30,336 nucleotides of DNA, taken from positions 5,803 through 36,138 of the forward strand of contig DIAV01000023.1 in assembly GCA_002415895.1 (NCBI GenBank), given 5' to 3'. The position numbers were made by a program, and so were the translations under genes. The notes below the pieces were generated by a model. The model worked only from the letters and a program-made list of their open reading frames with translations. It ran no database searches and was not told the origin of the DNA. This document shows, in pieces, positions 1 to 7,405 of the stretch. The first letter of the stretch is position 1; the number at the start of each line of letters is the position of its first letter. The stretch is from Anaerolineales bacterium UBA5069 (GTDB taxonomy: Bacteria; Chloroflexota; Anaerolineae; Caldilineales; Caldilineaceae).

Positions 1-663
1 CGCACGCGCATCTCGCGCGAAATCCATGATCAAGTCGGCCAGATGATTACGGCCATCAAGATGGAACTGAGTACGTTGCGCAGGCATGTTCGCACAGAGG
101 AATCTCTGGCGAATAGCAGTGGTGGCGCCGACATCCACGCCAAAATTGATGATATCAGCGAACTGTTGGATGAAGCTGTTATCCTGGTTCGCCGCATTTC
201 GACGGATCTGCGTCCCGAATTGCTTGACGACTTTGGCCTGGTCGCCGCCGTCGAAGGACACCTGGCCGAATTTGAAAAGCGCACGGGGATTCACCACACC
301 TTCAGCCACACGTTGGATGAAGATCTGCTTTTGCCCAGTACGGCGACCGCCGTCTTTCGTATCATGCAGGAATCGCTGACCAATGTCATGCGCCATGCAC
401 AGGCCAGCGAAGTCAACGTTAGGTTGGCCACGGAGGATGGTGAACTGACCCTGCGCGTCCAGGACAACGGCCGCGGCATTACAGCCGAGGAGCAGACCAC
501 GCGCACATCGCTCGGCTTGCTGGGCATGCGCGAACGCGCGGCGCAGTTGGGCGGCACTCTGGAAATCGCAGGCGCAATGGGCAGTGGTACAACTCTCGTG
601 CTACAATTGCCCCTGAGCCAACAGACGGCAGGCGACAGCACTGCCACAGCCGCGCGCAGCTAG
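1..663 (+). CDS. Sensor histidine kinase, NarL/LiaS-type (3' part only)
   Basis: The reading frame is open from the first base, so the N-terminal sensor part lies outside the window; 220 residues are visible. The first residues carry the HisKA_3 phosphoacceptor motif (R-E-I-H-D-Q-V-G), with the histidine at bases 25-27. The HATPase_c domain follows: an N-box (M-Q-E-S-L-T-N-V-M-R-H-A, roughly residues 122-133), a G1 box D-N-G-R-G-I (about 155-160) and a C-terminal G-L-L-G-M-R-E-R-A-A followed by G-S-G-T-T. This is the standard layout of two-component kinases that phosphorylate NarL/FixJ regulators. The next gene, 61 bases downstream on the same strand, is such a regulator, so the two are very likely a pair. 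The sensed signal cannot be judged because the sensor domain is missing. Confidence 0.93.
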   Translation, partial: RTRISREIHDQVGQMITAIKMELSTLRRHVRTEESLANSSGGADIHAKIDDISELLDEAVILVRRISTDLRPELLDDFGLVAAVEGHLAEFEKRTGIHHTFSHTLDEDLLLPSTATAVFRIMQESLTNVMRHAQASEVNVRLATEDGELTLRVQDNGRGITAEEQTTRTSLGLLGMRERAAQLGGTLEIAGAMGSGTTLVLQLPLSQQTAGDSTATAARS

Positions 664-687
664 GCGCGCAGCCCAGCGCGCAGCTTG
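652..687. repeat. Three tandem 12-base repeats over the kinase stop codon
   Basis: The unit GCGCGCAGC occurs at 652-660, 664-672 and 676-684, each followed by three variable bases, giving a 12-base period. The first copy encodes the last residues of the kinase, and the stop codon sits in the first spacer. It looks like a small slippage repeat; no function is evident. Confidence 0.6.
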
Positions 688-724
688 CTACGCAGTCGAA
701 CGCAGCCCTGAAGAGAGTCACCGC

Positions 725-1357
725 ATGATTCGAGTTCTGATCGCCGACGACCACGCCCTCATCCGCGTGGGTATGCAGCAGATTGTCAAAGAACAAGCAC
801 CTTTTATGGAGGTGGCCGAGGCGGCCAATGGCCAGGAGGTGCTTGACATGATCAACGCGGGGCCGTGGGATTGCCTTGTGCTTGATATCTCCATGCCGGG
901 CCGCAGCGGGCTGGATATCTTGAACGAGGTGCACCATCTGCGCCCGCATCTGCCCGTGCTGATTCTGAGCATGCACCCCGAGGACCAGTATGCGATTCGC
1001 GTACTCAAGGCGGGTGCGGCGGGTTACCTGAGCAAGGAATCGGCGCTGGAGGAACTTGTCGGCGCAATTCAGCGTGTAGTGGGCGGGGGCAAGTATGTGA
1101 GCGCCACGCTGGCCGAGAAGCTTGCCATGGGCTTGAGCGGTGACCTTGGCACGCTGCCCCATGAAGCGCTCTCGGACCGCGAGTTTACTGTGCTGCTGAT
1201 GATCGGCGGCGGCAAATCGGTGAGCGAAATCGGCGATGATTTGGGCCTCAGCGTCAAGACAATCAGCACCTACAGGTCGCGCATCCTTGAAAAGATGAAC
1301 CTGAAGACCAACGCCGATTTGATTCGCTATGTCATTGATCACGAACTGGCCGTATAA
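725..1357 (+). CDS. Response regulator, NarL/FixJ family (receiver + LuxR HTH)
   Basis: This 210-residue DNA-binding regulator is the probable partner of the upstream kinase. The receiver domain (about 1-120) has the acidic pair D8-D9, the phosphoacceptor D54 in L-V-L-D-I-S-M-P-G and the conserved K104 in Y-L-S-K. A LuxR-type helix-turn-helix occupies about 148-205, with L-S-D-R-E and the recognition region L-S-V-K-T-I-S-T-Y-R-S-R-I. The length is normal for the family. A purine-rich GAAGAGAG lies about 9 bases before the ATG. The gene ends at a clear intrinsic terminator at 1408-1433, so the kinase-regulator pair closes a transcription unit here. Target genes are unknown; the nearby cytochrome genes are possible targets, which is inference from position only. 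Confidence 0.95.
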   Translation: MIRVLIADDHALIRVGMQQIVKEQAPFMEVAEAANGQEVLDMINAGPWDCLVLDISMPGRSGLDILNEVHHLRPHLPVLILSMHPEDQYAIRVLKAGAAGYLSKESALEELVGAIQRVVGGGKYVSATLAEKLAMGLSGDLGTLPHEALSDREFTVLLMIGGGKSVSEIGDDLGLSVKTISTYRSRILEKMNLKTNADLIRYVIDHELAV

Positions 1358-1407
1358 CTGGGGCCATTGGCGATGGATAGCCGCTGGTGCGTCTGCTACG
1401 ATTGTGC

Positions 1408-1433
1408 TGGGGCGATAGCCGCCCCACTTTTTT
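1408..1433 (+). terminator. Intrinsic terminator after the NarL-type regulator
   Basis: The stem TGGGGCG (1408-1414) pairs with CGCCCCA (1420-1426) across a 5-base loop and is followed by C and six T residues (1428-1433). It lies 50 bases after the regulator stop codon and is a textbook rho-independent terminator. Confidence 0.9.
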
Positions 1434-1630
1434 GCACTGGATAATGGCGCTTGGCGAATGTAGGATAAACACCGACACGGCGCAGCGCGCATGACCGATA
1501 CCCCTCCGACCGATGGCGGAGTACACTGGCGGCGGTGGGAAATGTCATTTATTCGCCATGTCGCAGCAGTGCAGACAGGCATAACGGAAAACAAGCAGCA
1601 GTCATGTTATACAGTTTTGCAGCCGATATT

Positions 1631-2026
1631 ATGGGCAAATCCCTAAGTGTACTAGTGATGGACGATGCACCCGTCGTGCGTCGCTTGATTGTTAAACTGG
1701 TGAACGGGATCAAAGGCGTCGACACTGTGCTGCAGGCCGGTGACGCGCCTTCCGCGGTTGCCCTCATGGAGGAGCACAGCCCCGAAATCGCGATCCTTGA
1801 CATCAAGGTGCCGGGCGGCAAGGGGCTGCGCAACGGCATTGATGTGTTGCGTGCGATGAAGGTTGCACAGCCTGACATGGCCGTGATCATGTTGACAAAC
1901 CACGCAACACCTCGTTACAAGACGGAGTGTGAACAGGCAGGCGCCAACTACTTCTTTGACAAGTCCAGCGAATTCGACAAGCTGCCATTGGTTATCGAGG
2001 AGTTGGTGGAGGGCTTGCTGAGCTAG
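1631..2026 (+). CDS. Stand-alone receiver-domain response regulator
   Basis: This 131-residue protein consists of a receiver domain alone: acidic pair D11-D12 (V-M-D-D-A-P), phosphoacceptor D57 in A-I-L-D-I-K-V-P-G, T89 in I-M-L-T-N and K111 in F-F-D-K. There is no output domain, so it probably acts by phosphotransfer or protein contact, in the manner of CheY or Spo0F; its partner is unknown. The frame is open upstream to a GTG at 1535 and another ATG at 1604. I chose the ATG at 1631 because the conserved receiver fold begins right after it and the upstream residues look non-conserved. No start has a strong ribosome binding site. It is separated from the previous operon by a terminator and followed by its own. 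Confidence 0.85.
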   Translation: MGKSLSVLVMDDAPVVRRLIVKLVNGIKGVDTVLQAGDAPSAVALMEEHSPEIAILDIKVPGGKGLRNGIDVLRAMKVAQPDMAVIMLTNHATPRYKTECEQAGANYFFDKSSEFDKLPLVIEELVEGLLS

Positions 2027-2472
2027 GGCGGCATTGTACTGCCTGACCAGGCAACGTGGCGTTGCCTGCAACGCTGCGCGTTTGTTTGCTCTACCGTGGA
2101 GGGGTGGCCGCCAGGCCGCCCCTCTGTTTTTGTCGTCCTGCTTGTCCACACGCCCGCTTGCGCATGCATGCACGGCGGCCGGAATTTGTGTCAGAGAATA
2201 GCCGACACGCCAAAGTTGTTCTTTCCTACGCGCCTCTCGTCACCCCGCTGATACAAAGCCAGCAAGCGGCAGCCTATACTGGAATCAAGGAATTCGATTG
2301 GGCACAGCCCACCGTGTGTGCAAATCGAGTCGGATTCCCCGTTTATGAGCGCGAACCACGCGGCGCACAATGCCATTCTGGCCTCTGCCAGGAAGAACCG
2401 GTAAATCCGCCAAGCTCGTGAGCGTTTAGCAACATTTTGCAGTATTAAGGACTTGCGCAAAGGAGCGTAACC
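2027..2472. other. Intergenic region with two hairpins and no convincing gene
   Basis: This 446-base stretch holds a perfect 9-base-pair hairpin with a TGG loop at 2048-2068 (CAGGCAACG against CGTTGCCTG, no T-run) and a true terminator at 2099-2131. From 2135 to 2455 I see no supported gene. A frame of about 120 codons (2056-2421) crosses both hairpins and has no ribosome binding site, so I treat it as chance. The promoter of the csbD-like gene should lie in the second half but I cannot place it. Confidence 0.6.
2099..2131 (+). terminator. Intrinsic terminator after the receiver gene
   Basis: The 11-base-pair stem GAGGGGTGGCC (2099-2109) pairs with GGCCGCCCCTC (2114-2124), with one G-U pair, across the loop GCCA. 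It is followed by TG and five T residues (2127-2131). It lies about 70 bases after the receiver stop codon. Confidence 0.9.
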
Positions 2473-2715
2473 ATGAACGACGACATTCTTAAGGGACAGT
2501 GGCGCCAGGTGCAGGGCAACATTCGCGAGAACTTTGGCAAGCTGACTGACGATGACATGGAGCAAGTCAACGGCAATTTGCAGACGTTGATGGGAAAGAT
2601 TCAGGAACGCTACGGCTATACCAAGGAACAGGCAAGCCAGGAGTGGGACCGGTTCTGGAATGTGGCCAATGCCAAAGCCAACGAGGCGGCCGACAAGTTG
2701 AACAACCGCTTCTAG
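2473..2715 (+). CDS. CsbD family stress-response protein
   Basis: This 80-residue, highly charged soluble protein matches the CsbD/UPF0337 family in length and pattern. It begins M-N-D-D-I-L-K-G-Q-W-R-Q-V-Q-G-N-I and continues with a G-K-L-T-D-D-D segment and the family pattern Q-x-x-x-G-K-I-Q-E-R-Y-G-Y-T-K-E-Q-A. Members are abundant small helical proteins induced by general stress; their molecular role is not established. The ATG has a good ribosome binding site (AAAGGAG, about 7 bases upstream). It appears to be monocistronic: a terminator lies upstream and a strong hairpin lies about 100 bases downstream. Confidence 0.93.
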   Translation: MNDDILKGQWRQVQGNIRENFGKLTDDDMEQVNGNLQTLMGKIQERYGYTKEQASQEWDRFWNVANAKANEAADKLNNRF

Positions 2716-2817
2716 TTCGCTGTCATGTAAGCGCATGGTGCAATTCGTTCTGCACAACAGTGCAGGCCATGTGATACACAAGTCGATTGCTTGACGCCTG
2801 CAACAGCGTTGAGAAAT

Positions 2818-2845
2818 GCAAAGGTCGCCGCGAGGCGACCTTTGC
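2818..2845 (+). terminator. Strong hairpin downstream of csbD, lacking a T-run
   Basis: The perfect 12-base-pair stem GCAAAGGTCGCC (2818-2829) pairs with GGCGACCTTTGC (2834-2845) across the loop GCGA. No T-run follows on the plus strand. It could act as a U-less terminator or a 3'-end stabiliser. Confidence 0.55.
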
Positions 2846-3026
2846 GCGTCCCTATGTAAACCTCAGAATATCTATGGATACCTTATGAATATGGTGTATG
2901 TAAGTTTTCGGTCAGTGGGGCACGAGGCCTAAAAGATGGCCAAATGGAGCGTCTAACCTACCCATTTGGGGGGTGACTTTACCCGCGTCCGCCACTATCC
3001 TGCAGAAATGGGAAACATGCGTACGG

Positions 3027-3055
3027 TTGACGTTTCTCCAGAAGTAGCATAAAAT
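3027..3055 (+). promoter_or_regulatory. Sigma-70-type promoter for ccmE
   Basis: TTGACG at 3027-3032 and TAAAAT at 3050-3055 are separated by exactly 17 bases, close to the housekeeping consensus. The start point would be near 3062, leaving a leader of about 67 bases with a dyad at 3068-3091 ahead of ccmE. Confidence 0.7.
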
Positions 3056-3128
3056 GAACGACAAGCTGGAGAGTCTTTTGACAAACTCTCCCCCTGATTG
3101 ACTCTAGAAAACGAAAGCAGGATTTGCC

Positions 3129-3605
3129 ATGGCACAGTCTGTTACCACATCGGGCCCAATCCCCGCTGAACTGGCAGGCCGCACCACCAACAAGAATCTG
3201 AAATTTATTGTTGGAGGGTTCTTGCTAATTGGCATCGTCATTTTCCTTATAGTACAAGCGACAATGTCGACGGGCGCGTATTACCTGACAGTGAGCGAAA
3301 TTCGGGATAGCGGCGCGACTTTGGTTGGGCAGCGCGTGCGTGCTAGTGGCCAGGTTGTGGACGGCAGCGAAAACTGGGACCCACAGACGATTACCCTGCG
3401 CTTTAGCATTCAGGATGAAAAGGGCGCCCAAATGCCCATTGTTTTCTTTGGCCCCCGCCCGGACAACTTCCAGCGTGCTGCCGAGGCCATTGTTGAGGGG
3501 ACGATGCTTCCTGACGGTTCATTCCAGGCGAATGATCTGCTTCTGAAATGCCCGAGCCGCTATGAAGAAGATCCTGAAGAGATTCATGTTCAGGCTGAAC
3601 GGTAG
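3129..3605 (+). CDS. ccmE: Cytochrome c maturation haem chaperone CcmE, CxxxY variant
   Basis: CcmE binds haem covalently outside the membrane and hands it to the CcmF/H lyase for attachment to apocytochromes. This 158-residue protein has one N-terminal membrane helix (about 25-44), then the OB-fold domain with Y-Y-L-T-V-S-E-I and V-R-A-S-G-Q-V-V. In classical CcmE the haem-binding residue is a histidine (H-x-x-x-Y). Here the segment reads L-L-L-K-C-P-S-R-Y-E, so C141 replaces the histidine and Y145 is kept. This is the CxxxY form known from archaea and sulfate reducers. A GCAGGA ribosome binding site lies 6 bases before the ATG. It is separated from ccmH/G/F (13125 onward) by the cytochrome genes, which links maturation and substrates physically. 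Confidence 0.93.
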   Translation: MAQSVTTSGPIPAELAGRTTNKNLKFIVGGFLLIGIVIFLIVQATMSTGAYYLTVSEIRDSGATLVGQRVRASGQVVDGSENWDPQTITLRFSIQDEKGAQMPIVFFGPRPDNFQRAAEAIVEGTMLPDGSFQANDLLLKCPSRYEEDPEEIHVQAER

Positions 3606-3626
3606 GCGAGGTCGGCAACAGGCAAG

Positions 3627-3651
3627 CGCGGGTGGCAATTTGCCGCCCGCG
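3627..3651 (+). terminator. Hairpin directly after ccmE, lacking a T-run
   Basis: The stem CGCGGGTGGCA (3627-3637) pairs with TGCCGCCCGCG (3641-3651), with one G-U pair, across a 3-base loop. It starts 22 bases after the ccmE stop codon. No T-run follows. A 10-base palindrome GTGCATGCAC lies just beyond, at 3654-3663. Confidence 0.5.
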
Positions 3652-3796
3652 TCGTGCATGCACTGCATCATCACGGTACGACAGCGTTACTCCTGATTTC
3701 TCGCCCAGAAGCATCCAGATAACAATCAGCGCGCTTGCCGCGCGATAGCACGTGTGCCCGCATCGCGCGGCCGCGTGGAGCCAAGCGATCCCCTCT

Positions 3797-5776
3797 ATGC
3801 GTCGAACTCACATTGTGGTTTCCGGTGCCGGACAACGTCCCGTGTGTTGGCGTCCAGTCATCGGCTTCATCCTGGCACTGTGTGCGTCAGCCGCATTGTT
3901 CCTGGGCGCTGTCCAAACGGCGCATGCGCAGGATGTCATTGGCCCGTCACCCACGTTTGATCCGACGCAAGTCACCGTGCCGATTGCCCCGCCCAGTGCC
4001 CGCGTTGGGCGTGCCGTCTATTTGGACAACTGCGCACCCTGCCACGGCGATACGGGCAATGGCGACGGCCCCAGCGCCGCCGACCTCAACGCTGAGGTCG
4101 CGATCTTCGCCACCCCCGCCACGGTGTGGGAGCAGCAGCCCGCCGAACTCTTCTTTACCACCAAATATGGCCGTATGCAGGCCATGATGCCGCCGTGGGC
4201 GCAGTCGCTTGACGACGAGACAATCTGGAATACGGTTGCCTACGCGTGGAGCCTGCACACCACCGAGCAGCAGATGGCAGACGGCGCGGCCACCTACGCA
4301 TCCACCTGCGCCGCCTGCCATGGCGATACGGGCGCAGGTGACGGCCCCGACGCCATTGATGTAACCTCCGACTTTTCGGACCCGGCCTATGCAATTACCC
4401 GTAGTCAGGCCGATTGGGATGGCGGCTGGACGCAAGCGCATCCCGAAGTGGGCGCAGAACTTGCATCGGCAGACCGTGCGGCTGTGCTCGAGTATGTGCG
4501 CAGTTTCTCGCAGACGCCGCCCTGGGTTTCGCCCTACCAGCCGGGTGATGGCGTCATCAGCGGTGCTGTGGTGCAAGGATCAAGTGGGGGCGCCGCACCT
4601 ATCAGCGACACTGTGCAACTGAACGCGTTTCTGGGCTTTGAGCCTGTCGCCACCTTTACCAGCACCATAACGGCTGATGGCGCTTTTGCCTTCAACCAAT
4701 TGGCGCTTGATCCGAACCTGAACTACATCGCATCTGTCGCGGCCGGCGGCACGAACTACAGCTCGAACTTCATTACGCTCTCGCCGATTACGCCGACGGT
4801 GGAAACCGAAATCAGGGTATTTGACACAACAACCGACGCCACAGTTGTCTCGATTGCACGGCTGCACTGGATCATCGAAGTTGAGCAGGGCGCGCTGCTG
4901 ATCGGCCAGATTTACGCTGTGAGCAACGACTCGGACCGCACCTTTGTGGGTACGACGGTCAGTGGGGCTGATACACCTGTCACCTTTGCCATGCAGTTGC
5001 CCCCCGGTGCGCAGGATATTTCGTTTGATAGCGGGGCGCTGGGTGATCGCTTCCAGCAGGTGGGGCCCGTCATCTATGACACACTGCCCATTGCGCCCGG
5101 TGAGGCCACGCGCCAGATTATTGTCCGTTACGTCCTTCCCTATGAGGGTACCACGGTTGACCTGGCGCAGGAGGTGCTTTATCCGGCAGCCGAAGTGAGC
5201 ATGCTCGTTTCGGAGTTGGAAGGGCTGACTGTCAATGCAACAGGGCTAACCTTCGTCAGTGTTGAAAGCATGGGCAATCTGGGCTACCAGTTCTGGTCGG
5301 CGCAGGATGCACCGGCGGGAACGCTCTCCGTCAGCATTGAAGGCTTGCCCGAGCCGGGGGTAGAAGACCCACGCCTTGCCGCACGCCAGGCGGCGTCCAC
5401 CTCGTCGGCCAGCGCCACAGACAGCAGTGCCGGCGCTGCGTCGTCGTCCTCGGCCGCGACAACGGAACGCACAACGCCGCCGCTGCTGGACCCGTGGGTG
5501 GGCGCTGTACTTGCCGCGATTGTGGCAGCCGGGATGGTGGGCGCATTGCTTTATGCACGCGCATCCGGCGCCGTGCGCACGCAATCCACCCGGGCCGACC
5601 TTGCCAGCCTGCGCGAAGGGCTGCTGGACGATCTGGCCCATCTTGACGATCTGCATGCGTTGGGCGACGTTAACAACAATGACTGGATGCGGCGACGGTC
5701 GCGCTTCAAGGCGCAATTGCTGGATGTGGAACGGCGCCTTCACGGCGCAGCCCAAGCAAAAACGCAGCCCGCATAG
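3797..5776 (+). CDS. Membrane-anchored diheme cytochrome c with cytoplasmic helical tail
   Basis: The protein has 659 residues. A signal peptide (about 1-45, ending A-H-A-Q) is followed by two cytochrome c domains with CAPCH (79-83) and CAACH (171-175), each followed by G-D-T-G-x-G-D-G-P. A M-M-P-P-W segment after the first haem could give a Met ligand; the second domain has no obvious Met. About 350 residues of beta-rich, Thr/Val-rich extracytoplasmic sequence follow, then a Ser/Ala/Thr linker, one membrane helix (about 565-587) and a charged cytoplasmic tail of about 70 residues that resembles the helical segment of the CcmI-like protein at 16556. I chose the ATG at 3797, directly before the signal peptide; an in-frame GTG at 3752 is less likely. 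The probable role is electron transfer on the outer face of the membrane; the partner is unknown. Confidence 0.88.
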   Translation: MRRTHIVVSGAGQRPVCWRPVIGFILALCASAALFLGAVQTAHAQDVIGPSPTFDPTQVTVPIAPPSARVGRAVYLDNCAPCHGDTGNGDGPSAADLNAEVAIFATPATVWEQQPAELFFTTKYGRMQAMMPPWAQSLDDETIWNTVAYAWSLHTTEQQMADGAATYASTCAACHGDTGAGDGPDAIDVTSDFSDPAYAITRSQADWDGGWTQAHPEVGAELASADRAAVLEYVRSFSQTPPWVSPYQPGDGVISGAVVQGSSGGAAPISDTVQLNAFLGFEPVATFTSTITADGAFAFNQLALDPNLNYIASVAAGGTNYSSNFITLSPITPTVETEIRVFDTTTDATVVSIARLHWIIEVEQGALLIGQIYAVSNDSDRTFVGTTVSGADTPVTFAMQLPPGAQDISFDSGALGDRFQQVGPVIYDTLPIAPGEATRQIIVRYVLPYEGTTVDLAQEVLYPAAEVSMLVSELEGLTVNATGLTFVSVESMGNLGYQFWSAQDAPAGTLSVSIEGLPEPGVEDPRLAARQAASTSSASATDSSAGAASSSSAATTERTTPPLLDPWVGAVLAAIVAAGMVGALLYARASGAVRTQSTRADLASLREGLLDDLAHLDDLHALGDVNNNDWMRRRSRFKAQLLDVERRLHGAAQAKTQPA

Positions 5777-5888
5777 TTCGGCGCAACCAACAGAATTCCG
5801 GCAGCAGAACAACAGGCGTGCAGCGCCGCCACGTGCGCCAAGCGCCGCGCTGCCTAGGGCTTTACAGGAAATCAGCAAGGATAGAGTT

Positions 5889-7295
5889 ATGCGCAGCAGC
5901 ATCTCCCCATGGAAGCTCATTTCATTCCTGCTTCTGCTCGCCCTGCTTGCCGGGGTCCTCAGCGCATGTAGTGCAACCGCGGGCCCGCCCGGGGTTGCAG
6001 GCCCGCAGGGGCCGGCGGGTCCTCCCGGGCCAATCGGCGCGCAGGGTGAAATAGGCGCGCAAGGACCGCGGGGCCCGCAGGGCAACGCCGGCCTGGATGC
6101 GATGCCGGCCACCTTTATTGGGTCGGATTCCTGTGGCAAGTGTCATGAGGATTTGGCCGCCACCTACGCCGAGACGGGCCACGCGCATATTATGAGCGCC
6201 GTGGTGGATGGCAAAGCGCCCGAGTTCCCTTTCACCGAAGTCAAGAATCCGCCCGATGGCAAGACGTGGGACGATATCCTTTATGTGATTGGCGGCTACG
6301 GCTGGAAGGCGATTTTTGTGGACAAGGAGGGCTATGTCATCACCGGTGACGCGGCCCAGTATAATCTGGAGAACAAGAGCCTGCGCACAGGCGACGATTT
6401 TGTTGCCTATCATGCCGGCGAAAGCAACATGCCGCATGATTGCGCCAGTTGCCACACCACGGGGTATGTACCCGAGGGCAACCAGGATGGATTGCCCGGC
6501 AATGTGGGTATGTGGGCTGAATCGGGTGTGGGCTGCGAGGCCTGCCACGGCGCAGGCAGCAATCATGCCAACAACCCCTATCAGGTCTCCATGACCATCC
6601 AGCGGGACAGCCAGACGTGTCAGCAGTGCCACGCTGCCGGGACAACGGAGCCGATCCCTACTGTAAATGGCTTCATCCCCAATCACGGCCCCAGCATGGA
6701 CAGCGAAGTTCTGCTGCCATTCATGGGTAAGAAGGCCGTGATGGACTGTGTGGATTGCCACAACCCGCATGAGACAACCATCCATGCCAAGGGGCAGGGG
6801 ATTGGCGGTCAATGCCAAAGCTGCCACTTTGCCGAGGCTGAATTCCAGAAGATTGACAACCGCAAACATGCCAACTGCGTGGATTGCCATATGCCCAAGA
6901 TTATTGAGATTGCGACGAGCGACCCGGCGAAGTTCACAGCCGATTCGCGCACGCATCTCATGGCCATCAACCCGCTGGTCGTGCCGCAGTTGAACAGCAA
7001 GGGCGAGTTTGCCACCGCGTACCTCACGCTGCAATCGTCATGTATGGGCTGCCACAGCGAGGCGGGGCGCGCGCCGGCGCTGCCCGATGCGGCGCTGATT
7101 GACGTGGCCACAGGCTATCACGATCGTGACCAGGCGGGGGCCGCCAACGACATTGATGTGGAGAGCTTTGAGGAGGGCAGCAGCGCCGACGCAGACGCCA
7201 CTGCGACCGAAGCCATAACGGACACGCGCGCCATCACCGCCACGGAAGCGATCACCGCAACCGATGCTGTTTCCGATACTGCAGAAGAGGACTAA
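5889..7295 (+). CDS. Octaheme c-type cytochrome lipoprotein with collagen-like stalk
   Basis: The protein has 468 residues. A lipoprotein signal peptide ends in L-S-A-C with the lipidated C27. Residues 32-70 are 13 uninterrupted G-x-y triplets, a collagen-like stalk. The haem domain begins at C82 and has eight CxxCH motifs: CGKCH, CASCH, CEACH, CQQCH, CVDCH, CQSCH, CVDCH and CMGCH. The segments C-A-S-C-H-T-T-G-Y and C-E-A-C-H-G-A-G-S-N-H resemble the cytochrome c554-like multiheme family. The last 40 residues are an Ala/Thr/Asp/Glu-rich low-complexity tail with a repeated A-I-T-A-T-[ED]-A. The ATG follows an AAGGAT ribosome binding site by about 6 bases. The open frame upstream to 5376 overlaps the previous gene and is spurious. 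The likely role is an electron carrier tethered to the outer membrane face; enzymatic activity cannot be excluded. Confidence 0.9.
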   Translation: MRSSISPWKLISFLLLLALLAGVLSACSATAGPPGVAGPQGPAGPPGPIGAQGEIGAQGPRGPQGNAGLDAMPATFIGSDSCGKCHEDLAATYAETGHAHIMSAVVDGKAPEFPFTEVKNPPDGKTWDDILYVIGGYGWKAIFVDKEGYVITGDAAQYNLENKSLRTGDDFVAYHAGESNMPHDCASCHTTGYVPEGNQDGLPGNVGMWAESGVGCEACHGAGSNHANNPYQVSMTIQRDSQTCQQCHAAGTTEPIPTVNGFIPNHGPSMDSEVLLPFMGKKAVMDCVDCHNPHETTIHAKGQGIGGQCQSCHFAEAEFQKIDNRKHANCVDCHMPKIIEIATSDPAKFTADSRTHLMAINPLVVPQLNSKGEFATAYLTLQSSCMGCHSEAGRAPALPDAALIDVATGYHDRDQAGAANDIDVESFEEGSSADADATATEAITDTRAITATEAITATDAVSDTAEED

Positions 7296-7353
7296 GCGCC
7301 TGCCTGCCGTTTCTTTACATCGTGCGCAACCGATTACGCCTGTTTAACGCTGC

Positions 7354-7379
7354 CTGGGCGAGCAATGCACCCCGCCCAG
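7354..7379 (+). terminator. Hairpin between the octaheme and 15-heme genes
   Basis: The 7-base-pair stem CTGGGCG (7354-7360) pairs with CGCCCAG (7373-7379) across a 12-base loop, 27 bases before the next ATG. A short TTTT occurs at 7384-7387. It may lower read-through into, or translation of, the 15-heme gene. Confidence 0.35.
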
Positions 7380-7405
7380 CCATTTTGGAACACTCCTGCT
7401 GACTT

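Larger units (their letters stand above)
2716..3128. other. Intergenic region before ccmE
   Basis: This 413-base stretch contains a 12-base-pair hairpin (2818-2845), the promoter at 3027-3055 and a small dyad at 3068-3091 (GGAGAGT against ACTCTCC, 10-base loop) in the presumed ccmE leader. The part from 2850 to 3020 is more AT-rich than its surroundings; I see no gene in it. Confidence 0.6.

Noticed and set aside
479..1594. Long minus-strand open frame (371 codons) across the kinase and response regulator
   Set aside because: It is antisense to two clear gene ends, has a Cys/Arg/Ala-rich composition without domains and no ribosome binding site; such frames are common opposite GC-rich genes.
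2056..2421. Plus-strand open frame of about 120 codons
   Set aside because: It runs through a rho-independent terminator, has no ribosome binding site and no recognisable protein pattern.
2191..2781. Minus-strand open frame of 196 codons
   Set aside because: It is antisense to the whole csbD-like gene, which has a good ribosome binding site and family match.
5376..5888. N-terminal extension of the octaheme cytochrome frame
   Set aside because: It overlaps the diheme gene in another frame and is Arg/Pro-rich; the lipoprotein signal peptide begins at 5889 after a good ribosome binding site.
5922..7034. Minus-strand open frame of 370 codons
   Set aside because: It mirrors the octaheme gene; the plus strand carries eight CxxCH motifs and a signal peptide.
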